Shown: positions 10,087 through 19,886 of the stretch, one piece after another
Layout: every line of letters starts with the position of its first letter
How positions within the stretch are numbered: position 1 is the stretch's first letter
Origin: Undibacterium pigrum
Lineage (GTDB): Bacteria; Pseudomonadota; Gammaproteobacteria; Burkholderiales; Burkholderiaceae_D
Direction: 5' to 3'
DNA length: 64,000 bases
Assembly (NCBI RefSeq): GCF_003201815.1
Contig: NZ_QJKB01000001.1
Span: forward strand, 310,001 to 374,000
Notes under the pieces: model-generated
Databases searched by the model: none
Seen by the model: only the letters and a program-made list of their open reading frames with translations
Told to the model about the DNA's origin: nothing
Made by a program: the position numbers and the translations under genes

Positions 10087-10890
10087 TTATCTCTTTACTG
10101 GCAAAGGCAAAGGTGCTGTTTGCCCCAGTGACTGCATCATTTCTATGGCACTCTGGAACAGGTTCTGTATTGGTAATAGCAGGTACGGCATGATCAGGGC
10201 CACCATTAAAAATCCTACCCCTATGGTAATCGGGAAGCCGATACCAAACAAATTCAGCTGAGGTGCTGCGCGGGTCAATATACCCAGGGCGACGTTGGCG
10301 ACCAGCAGGGCGGCAACGATGGGCAGTGACAGATGCATGCCGACACTAAAAATTTGCTCTCCCCATATCGCCAGTTTCTGGTAATTAAGGCCAGATTGAT
10401 AGGTGGTGGCAATCGGTATGGTATGGAAACTTTCGACCAAAGCCGCCAGCATCGTGAGATGCACATTCATTGTCAGCATCAGCAAGGTCGACGTCAGCAC
10501 CAGGAATTGCGCAATGGCAGAAGAACGCCCCTGAGTTTGCGGATCAAAAAAGGTGGCAAAACCCAGGCCCATGGTCAGCCCGGAAACCTCACCCGCCAGT
10601 TCTATGCTGGAAAAAACCACGCGCATCACGAAGCCCATGCCCACACCTATGATGAGCTGCTGCGCCAGCACCAGAATACCGTTCAGGGAAATCGGATCGA
10701 GATTCGAGATGGTGGGCAGGGTGGGGGTCACTATCAGCGCCAGAACCACACCCAGGCTGATTTTGATTTGTACCGGGACGGTATTATTTCCAAATGGCGG
10801 TGCCACTGCAATCAATCCCAAAATTCTGGTCAGCGGCCAGATGAAGGAATTGATCAGGGCAATCAGCTCATTGCTGGAAAAAGAAATCAT
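10087..10890 (-). CDS. fliR: Flagellar export apparatus protein FliR
   Basis: Integral membrane subunit of the flagellar type III export gate, assembling with FliP and FliQ. The 267 residues hold about six hydrophobic segments, including the N-terminal IALINSFIWPLTRILGLIAVAPPF and a FATFFDPQTQGRSSAIAQFL loop typical of FliR. Last flagellar gene of the fliLMNOPQR run, 21 bases after fliQ. nnr follows almost immediately. Confidence 0.94.
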   Translation of the reverse strand: MISFSSNELIALINSFIWPLTRILGLIAVAPPFGNNTVPVQIKISLGVVLALIVTPTLPTISNLDPISLNGILVLAQQLIIGVGMGFVMRVVFSSIELAGEVSGLTMGLGFATFFDPQTQGRSSAIAQFLVLTSTLLMLTMNVHLTMLAALVESFHTIPIATTYQSGLNYQKLAIWGEQIFSVGMHLSLPIVAALLVANVALGILTRAAPQLNLFGIGFPITIGVGFLMVALIMPYLLLPIQNLFQSAIEMMQSLGQTAPLPLPVKR

Positions 10891-10911
10891 TGATAGACGA
10901 TGGCATGCAAA

Positions 10912-11181
10912 TCAGGCTGCCATGGTGGCGATGCTGGAAAACATTTGACGCATGTAGTCCATCAGGATGGATAACATCCACGGCCCGGCGATGATGAGGG
11001 TGACGAAGATGCCTATCAGCTTGGGAATAAAGGACAAGGTTGTTTCATTGATCTGCGTCGCTGCCTGAAAAATACTGACGACAAGACCTATGCCCAGTGC
11101 CACCAGTAATAAAGGGGCGGATACCATCAGGGTGACTTCCATGGCCTGGCGGCCCAATGTCATTACGCTATCGGGTGTCAT
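10912..11181 (-). CDS. fliQ: Flagellar export apparatus protein FliQ
   Basis: An 89-residue export-gate subunit with two transmembrane helices (about 16-40 and 50-75) and the FliQ blocks VMTLGRQAMEVTLMVSAPLL and FQAATQINETTLSFIPK. It builds the export pore with FliP and FliR. It lies between those genes, nine bases after fliP. Confidence 0.95.
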   Translation of the reverse strand: MTPDSVMTLGRQAMEVTLMVSAPLLLVALGIGLVVSIFQAATQINETTLSFIPKLIGIFVTLIIAGPWMLSILMDYMRQMFSSIATMAA

Positions 11182-11190
11182 GGGTCGTCC

Positions 11191-11958
11191 TTAGTAAAAA
11201 CTTTGTGCGAGTGAGCCTATGATCAATTGCCAGCCATCCACCAGCACAAATAACATGAGCTTGAAAGGGAGCGACACAATCGCAGGTGAAACCATCATCA
11301 TACCCATGGACATCAGCACACTGGCGACCACCATATCAATGATGAGAAAAGGAATAAAAATGGCGAAACTGATTTGAAAGGCAGTTTTCAGTTCACTGGT
11401 AATAAATGCTGGTATCAAAATTCGCAGGGACACTTCTTCTGGTCCCTGCAATTGAGGTGAATTCGATAATTTTACATACAAGGCCAGGTCAGTTTGCCTC
11501 GTCTGTTTCATCATGAACTGCTTCAGAGGTGTAGCACCTTTGTCCATGGCGTCTTGCATGGTGATCTTGTTTTCAGTAAATGGCTGATAGGCATCGACAT
11601 AAATCTTGTCAAATACCGGCCCCATGACAAACAAGGTCAGGAACAGGGACAAACCCACCATCACCTGATTTGGTGGCGCAGATTGCGTACCAAGAGCTTG
11701 CCTGAGCAGGGACAGGACAATAATAATGCGGGTAAAACTGGTCATCATCAGCAAAGCTGCTGGCAAGAAGCTCAGCGCTGTCAGAAATAACAGCGTTTGT
11801 ATGCTGAGGGAATAATTTTGCCCGCCGCCAGGCGCTGGCGTGCTGGTAATGGCCTGCAAACCACCATTGGCTTGCGCCATGGCCGCTTCTGGCAGGACCA
11901 ACCCGCACAGCAAAAGGGCAAGCCAGATCAATGGCATAGGAGAGCGCAAAATTTTCAT
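11191..11958 (-). CDS. fliP: Flagellar export apparatus protein FliP
   Basis: Core pore subunit of the export gate, 255 residues. A cleavable signal peptide is evident (basic start, [14 protein letters not shown] core, AMA-Q site near residue 28), as known for FliP. Family motifs include the [20 protein letters not shown] segment, [20 protein letters not shown], and a C-terminal [20 protein letters not shown] block. It is placed between fliO and fliQ. Confidence 0.96.
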   Translation of the reverse strand: MKILRSPMPLIWLALLLCGLVLPEAAMAQANGGLQAITSTPAPGGGQNYSLSIQTLLFLTALSFLPAALLMMTSFTRIIIVLSLLRQALGTQSAPPNQVMVGLSLFLTLFVMGPVFDKIYVDAYQPFTENKITMQDAMDKGATPLKQFMMKQTRQTDLALYVKLSNSPQLQGPEEVSLRILIPAFITSELKTAFQISFAIFIPFLIIDMVVASVLMSMGMMMVSPAIVSLPFKLMLFVLVDGWQLIIGSLAQSFY

Positions 11959-11993
11959 GCAAGGTCTTAGCTGTTTTCAGATCCGTTATCAGA

Positions 11994-12455
11994 TTACTCT
12001 GTGGTCGTGTTTTGTTTGTTCGATGCGCGTTTGTCCAGCGTACGCTTTAGCCAGGCAGAAAATGGATCATTGGCCATTGTCTGAGCTGCCTGATTCAGTA
12101 ATTCTTCCTGTTTGGGCATGCTGCCCAGGTTATTGATATTATTGGCGGTCACTCCCAGTATCAGCCACTGGTCACCGACTTCAACCACCATCACCCGTTC
12201 ACGATTACCGACATTGATGCCACCTATGACTTTGACAGGGATTTTATTCCCGACTGTCATGGGACCCAGGCGACGCATGAGCCAGGCCGCCATGAGAACC
12301 AGTCCCAGTACGAAAAGCAGTGCGGTGACAATCTGCAGTAAACCGCCACTGGGCGAGGGTGACACGGGGGCTGCTTCGGCTGCCAGTGCAGCCTCACTTA
12401 ATAATGTCAATGCGGCCAATGCTGCCATTCTCGCCAATACAAAATGCCTCATCAT
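11994..12455 (-). CDS. fliO: Flagellar protein FliO
   Basis: A 153-residue export accessory protein that helps assemble the FliP ring. It has an N-terminal signal-like stretch ending near ALAAEA, one transmembrane segment (about 40-64) and a small cytoplasmic domain with RERVMVVEVGDQWLILGV, as in FliO. The start overlaps the fliN stop by four bases (ATGA at 12452-12455). A second ATG directly after the first is an equal candidate. Confidence 0.9.
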   Translation of the reverse strand: MMRHFVLARMAALAALTLLSEAALAAEAAPVSPSPSGGLLQIVTALLFVLGLVLMAAWLMRRLGPMTVGNKIPVKVIGGINVGNRERVMVVEVGDQWLILGVTANNINNLGSMPKQEELLNQAAQTMANDPFSAWLKRTLDKRASNKQNTTTE

Positions 12456-12877
12456 TTGTTGAGCTTGCGTATACGTTCTGCAGGCGTGACGATATCGGTC
12501 AGGCGAATACCAAACTTATCGTTAACCACCACCACCTCGCCTTGTGCAATCAGGCAGCCATTGACAAGTACGTCCATAGGTTCACCCGCCAGACCGTCCA
12601 GTTCAACCACAGAACCTTGCGCCAGTTGCAGCAGGTTTTTAATGGCAATCTTGGTGCGGCCCAGTTCTACCGTCAGTTGTACCGGAATATCCAGAATGAA
12701 GTCGATGTCATTATGGGTTTCAGTAGCTGTACCCTTGCCGCTGAACTCTTTGAAAATGGCAGCACTGGCTGGTGGTGCTTCAGCTTTTTCAGCTGCGGCA
12801 GCTTCAGCTCTTTCCTGCTCTGCAATCGCAGCACCCCAATCATCTTCACTGATGGGGGATTCGCCGTTGTCATCCAT
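12452..12877 (-). CDS. fliN: Flagellar motor switch protein FliN
   Basis: C-ring protein that with FliM and FliG sets rotation sense and docks export cargo. The 141 residues comprise an acidic, Ala/Glu-rich N-terminus (about 1-55) and a SpoA domain (about 60-137) with DIPVQLTVELGRTKIAIKNL, GSVVELDGLAGEPMDVLVNG and GEVVVVNDKFGIRLTDIV. It overlaps the fliM end by eight bases. Confidence 0.96.
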   Translation of the reverse strand: MDDNGESPISEDDWGAAIAEQERAEAAAAEKAEAPPASAAIFKEFSGKGTATETHNDIDFILDIPVQLTVELGRTKIAIKNLLQLAQGSVVELDGLAGEPMDVLVNGCLIAQGEVVVVNDKFGIRLTDIVTPAERIRKLNK

Positions 12878-13871
12878 GATTTTCTCCTTGTGCTACTTCC
12901 TGTACGCTGGAGCTGATTAATTTCTCCACGCGCAAGGCATACTGTCCGTTAAATACACCGTATTTGCACTCCATGACAGGAGTGCCGTCAACTTTTGCAG
13001 AAATAATTTCTGGTATCGAAAGGGGAATGATATCGCCTTCTTTCATATTCAGTATATCGCCCAGGGTGACACGTGTGGTCCCCAGATCGGCAACGATTTC
13101 GACTTCTGCTATCTGTATCTGTTGCGTCATGAGACGCACCCAGCGTTTATCCACTTCCAGGGTTTCACCCTGCAGACTACTTGTGAGGATGTCGCGTATG
13201 GGTTCTATCGTGGAATAGGGCATGCATAAATGCATTTCACCACTGACTGGCCCCAGTTCTATCGTGAACGTGGTCGATACCACCACCTCGTTCGGTGTCG
13301 CAATATTGGCGAACTGGGTATTCATCTCAGAACGTATATATTCAAATTCGATTGGGTAAACCGGCTCCCATGATTTGGAATAAGTCTCGAAAATGATTTC
13401 CAGAATCCTGTGAATGATACGCTGCTCAGTCTGGGTGAAATCACGACCCTCAACACGGGTATGAAAACGACCATCGCCACCAAACAGATTATCCACCAGC
13501 AAAAACACGAGACCAGGATCAAGCACGATCAATGAGGTGCCACGTAAAGGCTTCATGTGCACCAGGTTCAAATTCGTCGGTACCACCAGATTACGGATGA
13601 ATTCGCTGTATTTCGATACCCTGACCGTGCCCACTGATACCTCGGCACTGCGACGCAGGAAATTGAACAAGCCTATGCGCAGCAGGCGGGCAAAACGCTC
13701 ATTGATAATTTCCAGTGTCGGCATGCGACCACGGACGATACGCTCTTGCGTGGCAAGATTGTATGGCCGGACACCGGAGGTATCCTCCAGTGATTGTGAG
13801 TCGTCCTGATCTCCCGTGACGCCCTTCAAAAGGGCATCAACTTCTTCCTGGGAGAGAAAATTATCTGACAT
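12870..13871 (-). CDS. fliM: Flagellar motor switch protein FliM
   Basis: C-ring switch protein that binds phosphorylated CheY. The N-terminal peptide LSQEEVDALLKGV is the CheY-binding motif. The middle domain (about 40-230) carries the FARLLRIGLFNFLRRSAEV and GTSLIVLDPGLVFLLVDNLFGG segments, and a C-terminal SpoA domain follows (about 250-320). The 333-residue length is normal. It starts four bases after the fliL stop. Confidence 0.96.
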   Translation of the reverse strand: MSDNFLSQEEVDALLKGVTGDQDDSQSLEDTSGVRPYNLATQERIVRGRMPTLEIINERFARLLRIGLFNFLRRSAEVSVGTVRVSKYSEFIRNLVVPTNLNLVHMKPLRGTSLIVLDPGLVFLLVDNLFGGDGRFHTRVEGRDFTQTEQRIIHRILEIIFETYSKSWEPVYPIEFEYIRSEMNTQFANIATPNEVVVSTTFTIELGPVSGEMHLCMPYSTIEPIRDILTSSLQGETLEVDKRWVRLMTQQIQIAEVEIVADLGTTRVTLGDILNMKEGDIIPLSIPEIISAKVDGTPVMECKYGVFNGQYALRVEKLISSSVQEVAQGENHG

Positions 13872-13875
13872 GGTC

Positions 13876-14382
13876 TTATTGAACTACAAAGGAGGTGAAG
13901 AAAACGCCACTGACTTTTTGCGGTTCGCCTTTGGCCGTGAATGGCAGGGCAACTTTTTCTATGATGTCATTCACCAGTTTTTCTTTACCTTCAGATGACA
14001 AAATTTCAGTCGAATCCTTGCTTGACAACAGCAACAGCAGGCGACTACGAACCTGGGGCATATTGGCCTTGATAAGATTGACCTGTTCTTCATCCTGAAC
14101 TTGCAGTGTCATAGTGATTTGCAGGTATTTGTCGCCATTGTCTGATTGCAGATTGACCGTAAACGGCTCAAGAGCCAGGAAGACGGGCGCTTTTGCAGGT
14201 TCAGTTTTATGTTCTTTATCTTTCGGTGCAGCATTCTTTTTAGATAAAAAGAATGCTGCACCACCGCCAACAGCAACCAGTAAAAATACGACGGCGGCAA
14301 TAATGATCAAGAGTTTTTTCTTTGATTTTCCTGCAGGTGGTGCATCACCTGCGTCCGCTGCTTTGGCTGGTGCTTTCGCCAT
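13876..14382 (-). CDS. fliL: Flagellar basal-body protein FliL
   Basis: A 168-residue single-pass membrane protein that associates with stators at the basal body. A basic KSKKK stretch leads into one transmembrane helix (about 24-46), followed by a periplasmic domain with FLALEPFTVNLQSDNGDKYL and a C-terminal GVFFTSFVVQ. A good AGAGGAAA ribosome site precedes ATG 14382. It is the first gene after a 349-base gap behind fliK, so it may head its own transcript. Confidence 0.92.
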   Translation of the reverse strand: MAKAPAKAADAGDAPPAGKSKKKLLIIIAAVVFLLVAVGGGAAFFLSKKNAAPKDKEHKTEPAKAPVFLALEPFTVNLQSDNGDKYLQITMTLQVQDEEQVNLIKANMPQVRSRLLLLLSSKDSTEILSSEGKEKLVNDIIEKVALPFTAKGEPQKVSGVFFTSFVVQ

Positions 14383-14651
14383 GGTTTCCTCTCTTTAGGC
14401 ACTGAATGCCATGATTTTTACGTATTATCCTTGATCGCAGGCTTTTAATATCCAAGAAAAAGAGGGCGTATTGCAGCTTATCTCTATTGTTTGCAAAGCA
14501 CTGTGAACTTGCTTTGCTGTATGGATCAGCCTTTCATGATCATTCTACATGCATGTGCAGGCTTTTTTCCAGAGAGTGGAGTCCTATCATGCTTGCGATA
14601 GGTAAATGTTGTGTGTCAGATAGTGAAATCGGCAGATGCGTCAGATCTGAT

Positions 14652-14683
14652 AATCGCGACCATGCAGTGGCATGGTCGCGATT
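14652..14683. repeat. Perfect 13-bp hairpin between fliK and fliL
   Basis: Arms AATCGCGACCATG (14652-14664) and its complement (14671-14683) enclose a six-base loop. No T-run follows on either strand. It lies 48 bases beyond the fliK stop within 14383-14731, where I see no gene or convincing promoter. It may stabilise the 3' end of the fliFGHIJK message or act as a factor-assisted stop. Confidence 0.75.
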
Positions 14684-14731
14684 GCCGCTTGCTAGAGGGG
14701 GCTCTTGATGCAGGCAGGATTGGTGTTCGCC

Positions 14732-16333
14732 TCATGCGAAAGTATCTACCAGTCCGTTATTTGTCTGTATCCTGGCGGGACTTGTCGTGACTGGTGCAAC
14801 GCTGTTGTCAGCGATGTCCCTGCTGCTGCGGGAGGGGGTAACATCCCGCGCTTGTTGTTGCGTGAAATTCTGCCCCTGGCCGGGAGCCTGTGAGTTCACA
14901 GAAAAGCCTGACAATTGAACGCCTGCATCACTGAGCATTTGTTTTAAGCGCGGCAAGGCGGCTTCCAGGGCTTCCCTGACTTCTGGCTGGGCTGAACTAA
15001 AACGGGCGCTGGCTTGGTCATTGGTAACGCTAAGCACCACTTGCAATGGCCCCAGGTCGGGCGGGTTCAGCGTCAATTCTGCGGATTGCAAACCTTCACC
15101 AACCATCCATACCACTTTTTGGCCAACTGCCTTGTCCCAGCCATTCGTACCCACGCGTGGTGCAATTTGTTCGGATGCAAGTATTGCTGCATTAAATTGT
15201 GTGCTGTTGACGGCATTTGCTGCGATTGCGGGAGGGGCAATGACTTGCTGACCATCTTTGCCTGCAGGAGAGGCTTTTATTTCAGCCATGCGCTCAGCCA
15301 GACCATCTTTGGCCAGGGCAATATCACTTGCAAATGCTTTAGGTGTGTCAGCAGCCGCCGCTATAGGCTTGCTATCGCTGACTTTTTCACTAAATGTTTT
15401 ACCTGGTTCGATATTGCCAAGTTTGACGCCAATCGTTGCCTCTTCAGTTGTATCAGCTTTGGCCGTGCCCGTGCTGGCAGTAGTGGTGGCTGTAGCGCCC
15501 TTTGTCAGACTTGGACTGAATTGTGCCAGTATGGCTGGAGGTGGGGCGATGATATCGTTTTCACCAGCCTGTTTGGCGCTGATTGCAGCTGCCGCTGCAT
15601 TCAGACCGTTTTCTGGCAATTTCTCTGCCGATTTGCCGTCAGCCTTGTTTCCCATGATCTGGGCAGCGATAGCTGCCACGTCCTGCTTACTGGTGTCTTC
15701 AGGTTTGCCTGCTTGAGCCTCTGGTTTGAACTGGTTTGCTGCTTGTGCGGTCGCTTTGTCCAGAGCTGCGGCATCAGCCTGTGCTGCTGATGCAAGTGCT
15801 GCATCAGCTTGCAGACTGCTGACTGCGCTTGCATTGACATCTATACCGTTGAGGCTGGCAGTTTTACTTGCATCCAGAGCGGTCGTTGCAACTGGTTTGC
15901 CTGCTTCGGCATTTACCGGCGGAGGGGCAAGATTGCCTACCAGAGCCAGGATTTGCTCACTGAGGGTAACTTCCTTGCTGGTATCTGTTTCTTCTTCTTT
16001 GATCGCAGTACCATCGGTGCTGGCTGTATCAGTTTTTTCTGTTTTTACCGGTGCAGGTGCGGACGCCGCATTGTCATTGTTGGCCAGCTTGTTGTTTGAG
16101 TTTGCGTTGTTATTGTTGTTATTAACGTTGTTGTTATTTTTTGCAGGGGCTGGCGCTTTATTGACTGGGCGGGCTGTATCCATCTCTGGTTTTTTCGCAC
16201 TGGAGATTTCTTTATTGAGCATTTGGTTGAAGCTGACTTCAGGGGTAGCCGATGAATTGCTTTTACCTGACTTGGCACTGGCGCCTTGTTTGTCTAACTT
16301 GTCTGTCGCCGTCAGTATGTTATTTGCTTGCAT
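14732..16333 (-). CDS. fliK: Flagellar hook-length control protein FliK
   Basis: Secreted molecular ruler that stops hook growth and switches export specificity. The 533 residues are mostly a low-complexity Ala/Lys/Thr-rich region with a striking Asn tract at 66-81, followed by the conserved Flg_hook domain (about 395-500) with SAELTLNPPDLGPLQVVLSV and VREALEAALPRLKQMLSDAG. The variable middle is normal for the family. It follows fliJ by 20 bases. A shorter FliK-like paralogue lies at 23318-24664. Confidence 0.93.
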   Translation of the reverse strand: MQANNILTATDKLDKQGASAKSGKSNSSATPEVSFNQMLNKEISSAKKPEMDTARPVNKAPAPAKNNNNVNNNNNNANSNNKLANNDNAASAPAPVKTEKTDTASTDGTAIKEEETDTSKEVTLSEQILALVGNLAPPPVNAEAGKPVATTALDASKTASLNGIDVNASAVSSLQADAALASAAQADAAALDKATAQAANQFKPEAQAGKPEDTSKQDVAAIAAQIMGNKADGKSAEKLPENGLNAAAAAISAKQAGENDIIAPPPAILAQFSPSLTKGATATTTASTGTAKADTTEEATIGVKLGNIEPGKTFSEKVSDSKPIAAAADTPKAFASDIALAKDGLAERMAEIKASPAGKDGQQVIAPPAIAANAVNSTQFNAAILASEQIAPRVGTNGWDKAVGQKVVWMVGEGLQSAELTLNPPDLGPLQVVLSVTNDQASARFSSAQPEVREALEAALPRLKQMLSDAGVQLSGFSVNSQAPGQGQNFTQQQARDVTPSRSSRDIADNSVAPVTTSPARIQTNNGLVDTFA

Positions 16334-16353
16334 TTGAGGTACCTGTCGATAAA

Positions 16354-16794
16354 TTAGCGCTTATAGAAAAGGGCGCGTGCAGCCATTTCATCAGTTTGCT
16401 TTTGATCCCGTTTCGCTTCCTTCTTTAACTGAGCCGTTTGTGCGCGGTTTTGCAAAGTATTGTAGGAAAGGCGTTTTTTTTCACTGGCTTGCCATTCGGT
16501 CCTTGCCATGACGATACGATGTTCAGCATCCATGACGACTTGTTTTTGCCCATCGATGGCAGAATCGAGCTTACCCAGAAATGACAAAAAATTCGTGTAC
16601 TGCGAGACACTCAGGCCTCTTGCCGCGCCATCCTGCAATCTCTGTGCATAATCGTCGCGGTATTGTTGCAATAACTGTAGTTTCTTTTCAGTATCTTCAT
16701 GTGCACGTATGGCTTTACCCAGAAGTTTGGCGGCATCGTCAACTTCTTTCTCCGTCATTTCTATCAGTGTAGTAATTGGTGATTTCAACGCCAT
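16354..16794 (-). CDS. fliJ: Flagellar export chaperone FliJ
   Basis: A 146-residue, almost wholly helical coiled-coil protein, rich in Lys, Glu and Gln, that acts as the central stalk of the FliI ATPase and aids export gate opening. Visible blocks are AKLLGKAIRAHEDTEKKLQL, LQQYRDDYAQRLQDG and QYTNFLSFLGKLDSAIDGQ. Position between fliI and fliK supports the call. Confidence 0.92.
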   Translation of the reverse strand: MALKSPITTLIEMTEKEVDDAAKLLGKAIRAHEDTEKKLQLLQQYRDDYAQRLQDGAARGLSVSQYTNFLSFLGKLDSAIDGQKQVVMDAEHRIVMARTEWQASEKKRLSYNTLQNRAQTAQLKKEAKRDQKQTDEMAARALFYKR

Positions 16795-16826
16795 GATGAT
16801 TTAAGTATAGTCGCTGCCAGGCTTTT

Positions 16827-18215
16827 CTATCCGTTGAATAGAGCCTGAAGTTGCCCCAAGCTTTCAGGTATGCTGCATTTTTCAGTGATATCCTGTTGTA
16901 GGAATGCAATGATTCTTCCATGCAAGCGAATTGCTTCATCGAGCAAAGGATCAGATCCTGGCGAATATGCGCCTACACTGATCAAGTCGCGGCTGCGTTC
17001 ATAACGGGAATACAATTGCTTGAGCTTTCTGGCCAGTGCCTGGTGTTCTGGCGTGGTAATGCCGTGCATTGCGCGGCTGATCGATTGTTCTATGTCGATG
17101 GCTGGGTAGTGACCACTCTCTGCCAAGGTTCGGTTCAAGACGATATGGCCATCCAGAATGGCCCTGGCTGAATCTGCAATCGGGTCTTGTTGATCATCGC
17201 CTTCGGTCAATACGGTATAAAAGGCAGTAATCGAGCCACCTCCCGATTTGCCATTGCCAGCCCGCTCCACCAGTACCGGCAGCTTGGCAAAAACAGAAGG
17301 GGGGTAGCCCTTGGTTGCAGGTGGCTCGCCGATGGCCAGCGCAATTTCCCTTTGTGCCATTGCATAGCGGGTCAGTGAATCCATGATCAACAAGACGCTA
17401 CGACCCTGGTCCCTGAAATACTCGGCAATCGTTGTCGCATAGGCTGCGCCTTGCAGGCGCATCAGGGGAGGGGCATCTGCGGGAGCCGCTACTACGACAG
17501 AACGCGCCAGGCCTTCTGCTCCCAGAATCTGCTCGATGAATTCCTTGACCTCACGACCCCGTTCGCCAATCAGGCCCACCACGATAATATCCGCGGCAGT
17601 GTAGCGTGCCATCATGCCCAGCAATACGCTTTTACCTACGCCTGAACCGGCAAACAGGCCCAGCCGCTGGCCTTTACCTACACTCAACATGCTGTTGATG
17701 GCGCGCACCCCGACATCCAGCGTCTCCACGATAGGAGCGCGCTCAAGCGGGTTGTAGATGCGCGCACCGAGAGGGGCTGACTCATGCGTGCCTAGTGGGC
17801 CCAGGGTATCAAGAGGGCGTCCATTGCCATCCAGCACACGACCCAGTAATTCATAGCCTACCGGTAAATGGCGGCTTCTGTCGCTGGGGCGGCGGCGCGG
17901 ATGATTGACTATTTCATGCGCCTCAGGCTCTGCCGGAAAGACAGGGGCCCCTGGTGTCACACCATCCAGATCGCTATGTGGCATCAGAAATAGTCTGTCA
18001 CCATCAAAACCAACGACCTCAGCCTCAATTTTTGCACCGCTTTGCAAGTGAATGGTGCAGGCACTTCCTACGGGCAAGCGCAAACCAACTGCCTCCATCA
18101 CCAGGCCTGTCACCCTGGTGACACGGCCAGACATGGTGGTTGTCTGGACATGAGGAATTTGCTCGCGGCTTAGATTAAGCTTGGATTTCCAGTCATTGAG
18201 GAAACTGTCCTGCAT
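16827..18215 (-). CDS. fliI: Flagellum-specific ATPase FliI
   Basis: F1-beta-like ATPase that energises flagellar protein export. The 462 residues include an N-terminal barrel (about 25-95), the Walker A loop GSGVGKS at 190-196, [17 protein letters not shown], Walker B-type [12 protein letters not shown] and the C-terminal helical domain. It starts eight bases after fliH, its negative regulator, and precedes fliJ. Confidence 0.96.
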   Translation of the reverse strand: MQDSFLNDWKSKLNLSREQIPHVQTTTMSGRVTRVTGLVMEAVGLRLPVGSACTIHLQSGAKIEAEVVGFDGDRLFLMPHSDLDGVTPGAPVFPAEPEAHEIVNHPRRRPSDRSRHLPVGYELLGRVLDGNGRPLDTLGPLGTHESAPLGARIYNPLERAPIVETLDVGVRAINSMLSVGKGQRLGLFAGSGVGKSVLLGMMARYTAADIIVVGLIGERGREVKEFIEQILGAEGLARSVVVAAPADAPPLMRLQGAAYATTIAEYFRDQGRSVLLIMDSLTRYAMAQREIALAIGEPPATKGYPPSVFAKLPVLVERAGNGKSGGGSITAFYTVLTEGDDQQDPIADSARAILDGHIVLNRTLAESGHYPAIDIEQSISRAMHGITTPEHQALARKLKQLYSRYERSRDLISVGAYSPGSDPLLDEAIRLHGRIIAFLQQDITEKCSIPESLGQLQALFNG

Positions 18216-18223
18216 GGTTTTAC

Positions 18224-18898
18224 CTATTTGGGCGAGCTGATTTGCATATGGTCAAGCAGTTTTTGCCAGCGTGTGGAATAAGTGGCATCGACCAGATTAT
18301 GCAGAGTCTCAAGTTTGCATCCCCCACGCTCCATATGAGCATCGGGGATGATGCGCCAGCCATCTTCGCTCAGGGTCTCGCCCAACTGTTCCTTGACGAT
18401 TGCAGCATCCTCAGGGTTGAGGTGTATGTGCGCCGGTTGTTGCACGGTGGCCAATTGCGCTATCGCGTCTTCGACTATCGGTAAGATGACTGCCGGATCG
18501 GCGCCTATCTTCGCTTTCAACATGGTTTGTGCCAAGTCCAGCGCGAGCTGCATTAACTCATTACCCATGTGATGAGATGCCGAGTTCAATTGCTCAGAAA
18601 AAGCCTGTGCCATATGTTGCAGAGACTGTATCTCAATCTGCACTTGCTCCATGGTTTCTGCATAGGCAGTTTCCTGACCATCTTTCAGGCCACGCTCATA
18701 GGCTTCTTTATAGCCGGCGGCAAATCCTTCTTGCTTTGCCGCTTCCCTGGCTCTTTCAGCTTCCACGCGCTGCTGGGTTGCGATCTGTGCATTGGCGACC
18801 CTGACTTCTTCCACCTGGGCGGGGCGACTATCGCCAAAAGAAGCCATTTCCCAGCGCTGGAATGCTGTCATGTCTCCAGAGCGCACAGAATTAGACAT
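18224..18898 (-). CDS. fliH: Flagellar assembly protein FliH
   Basis: Regulator that holds FliI as an inactive dimer and tethers it to the C-ring and gate. The 224-residue product has a Trp-containing N-terminus ([10 protein letters not shown]), an Arg/Glu/Ala-rich coiled coil (about 30-95) with Gly-spaced helix repeats ([20 protein letters not shown]), and a V-ATPase-E-like C-domain (about 110-215). ATG 18898 overlaps the fliG stop by eight bases. A longer reading to 18940 lies wholly within fliG and lacks similarity. Confidence 0.92.
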   Translation of the reverse strand: MSNSVRSGDMTAFQRWEMASFGDSRPAQVEEVRVANAQIATQQRVEAERAREAAKQEGFAAGYKEAYERGLKDGQETAYAETMEQVQIEIQSLQHMAQAFSEQLNSASHHMGNELMQLALDLAQTMLKAKIGADPAVILPIVEDAIAQLATVQQPAHIHLNPEDAAIVKEQLGETLSEDGWRIIPDAHMERGGCKLETLHNLVDATYSTRWQKLLDHMQISSPK

Positions 18899-19886
18899 AA
18901 GCGTCCTCGCCTTTTGCACCCAACATGATCTGGCCTTCATCAGCCAGACGTCTGACGATCAGCAGGATTTGTTTTTGCTGTGCTTCAACTTCGGACAAGC
19001 GTACCGGCCCTTTGGATTCCAGATCTTCGCGCATCATTTCTGCGGCACGTTGTGACATATTCTTGAAGATTTTTTCACGCATATCCTGATTCGCACCTTT
19101 CAGCGCAACGATCAGGGAGTCAGACTGTACTTCTCTCAGCAGCAACTGTATGCCCTTGTCGTCAATCTCAAGGATGTTGTCGAAGACGAACATTTCATCC
19201 ATGATTTTTTCAGCCATGTCGCCATCATATTTGCGCAGATTATCCATGACTGAAGCTTCATTTTCACCACTCATGAAGTTCAGAATCTCTGCCGCAGCAC
19301 GTACACCACCTATGGATTTTTTCTTCAGGCTTTCATTACCGGTCAGGAGTTTGGTCAGTACATCATTCAGTTCACGCAGGGCGGTAGGCTGGATACCATC
19401 AAGCGTGGCGATACGCAAGACGATGTCATTGCGCAGGCGCTCAGTAAATTGATTCAAAATTTCGCAAGCCTGGTCACTTTCCAGATGCACCAGGATGGTC
19501 GCAATAATTTGCGGATGTTCATTCTTGATCAGTTCTGCAACGGAGGGGGAGTCCATCCATTTCAGGCTTTCTATGCCACTGGCATCCTTGCCACCCAAAA
19601 TCCGGTTCAATAGCGAGGCAGCTTTGTCATCACCCAAAGCTTTGGTCAGCACGTTACGGATGTATTCATCCGAATCCAGGCCTACCGACGAACTGAGGTC
19701 GGCCGCTGACTTGAATTCTTCCAGAACCTTGGCAATTGCCTCGTGCGGGATGGCACCGATGGCAGCCATGGCTGCACCGATTTTTTGCACTTCACGCGGG
19801 CCAAGATATTTCATGACCTCGGCAGCCCCATCTTCACCCAGAGCCAACATCAGGGTGGCGGCTTTTTGGACTCCATCTTCACTCAT
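18891..19886 (-). CDS. fliG: Flagellar motor switch protein FliG
   Basis: C-ring protein that contacts the MS ring and the stators and generates torque. The 331 residues show the N-terminal domain (KAATLMLALGEDGAAEVMKY), the middle domain with the EHPQIIATILVHLESDQA motif (about 126-145), and a C-terminal domain with DNILEIDDKGIQLLLREV containing the charged torque helix. It overlaps fliF by eight bases upstream and fliH by eight downstream. Confidence 0.97.
   Translation of the reverse strand: MSEDGVQKAATLMLALGEDGAAEVMKYLGPREVQKIGAAMAAIGAIPHEAIAKVLEEFKSAADLSSSVGLDSDEYIRNVLTKALGDDKAASLLNRILGGKDASGIESLKWMDSPSVAELIKNEHPQIIATILVHLESDQACEILNQFTERLRNDIVLRIATLDGIQPTALRELNDVLTKLLTGNESLKKKSIGGVRAAAEILNFMSGENEASVMDNLRKYDGDMAEKIMDEMFVFDNILEIDDKGIQLLLREVQSDSLIVALKGANQDMREKIFKNMSQRAAEMMREDLESKGPVRLSEVEAQQKQILLIVRRLADEGQIMLGAKGEDAYV

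Noticed and set aside
16090..16140. Asn-codon repeat in fliK as a phase-variation tract
   Set aside because: Units are multiples of three and interrupted, so slippage would change tract length but not frame.
15726..16337. Plus-strand Leu/Ala-rich 203-codon frame opposite fliK
   Set aside because: The poly-Leu part is the reverse complement of the FliK Asn tract, so the apparent membrane protein is an artefact.
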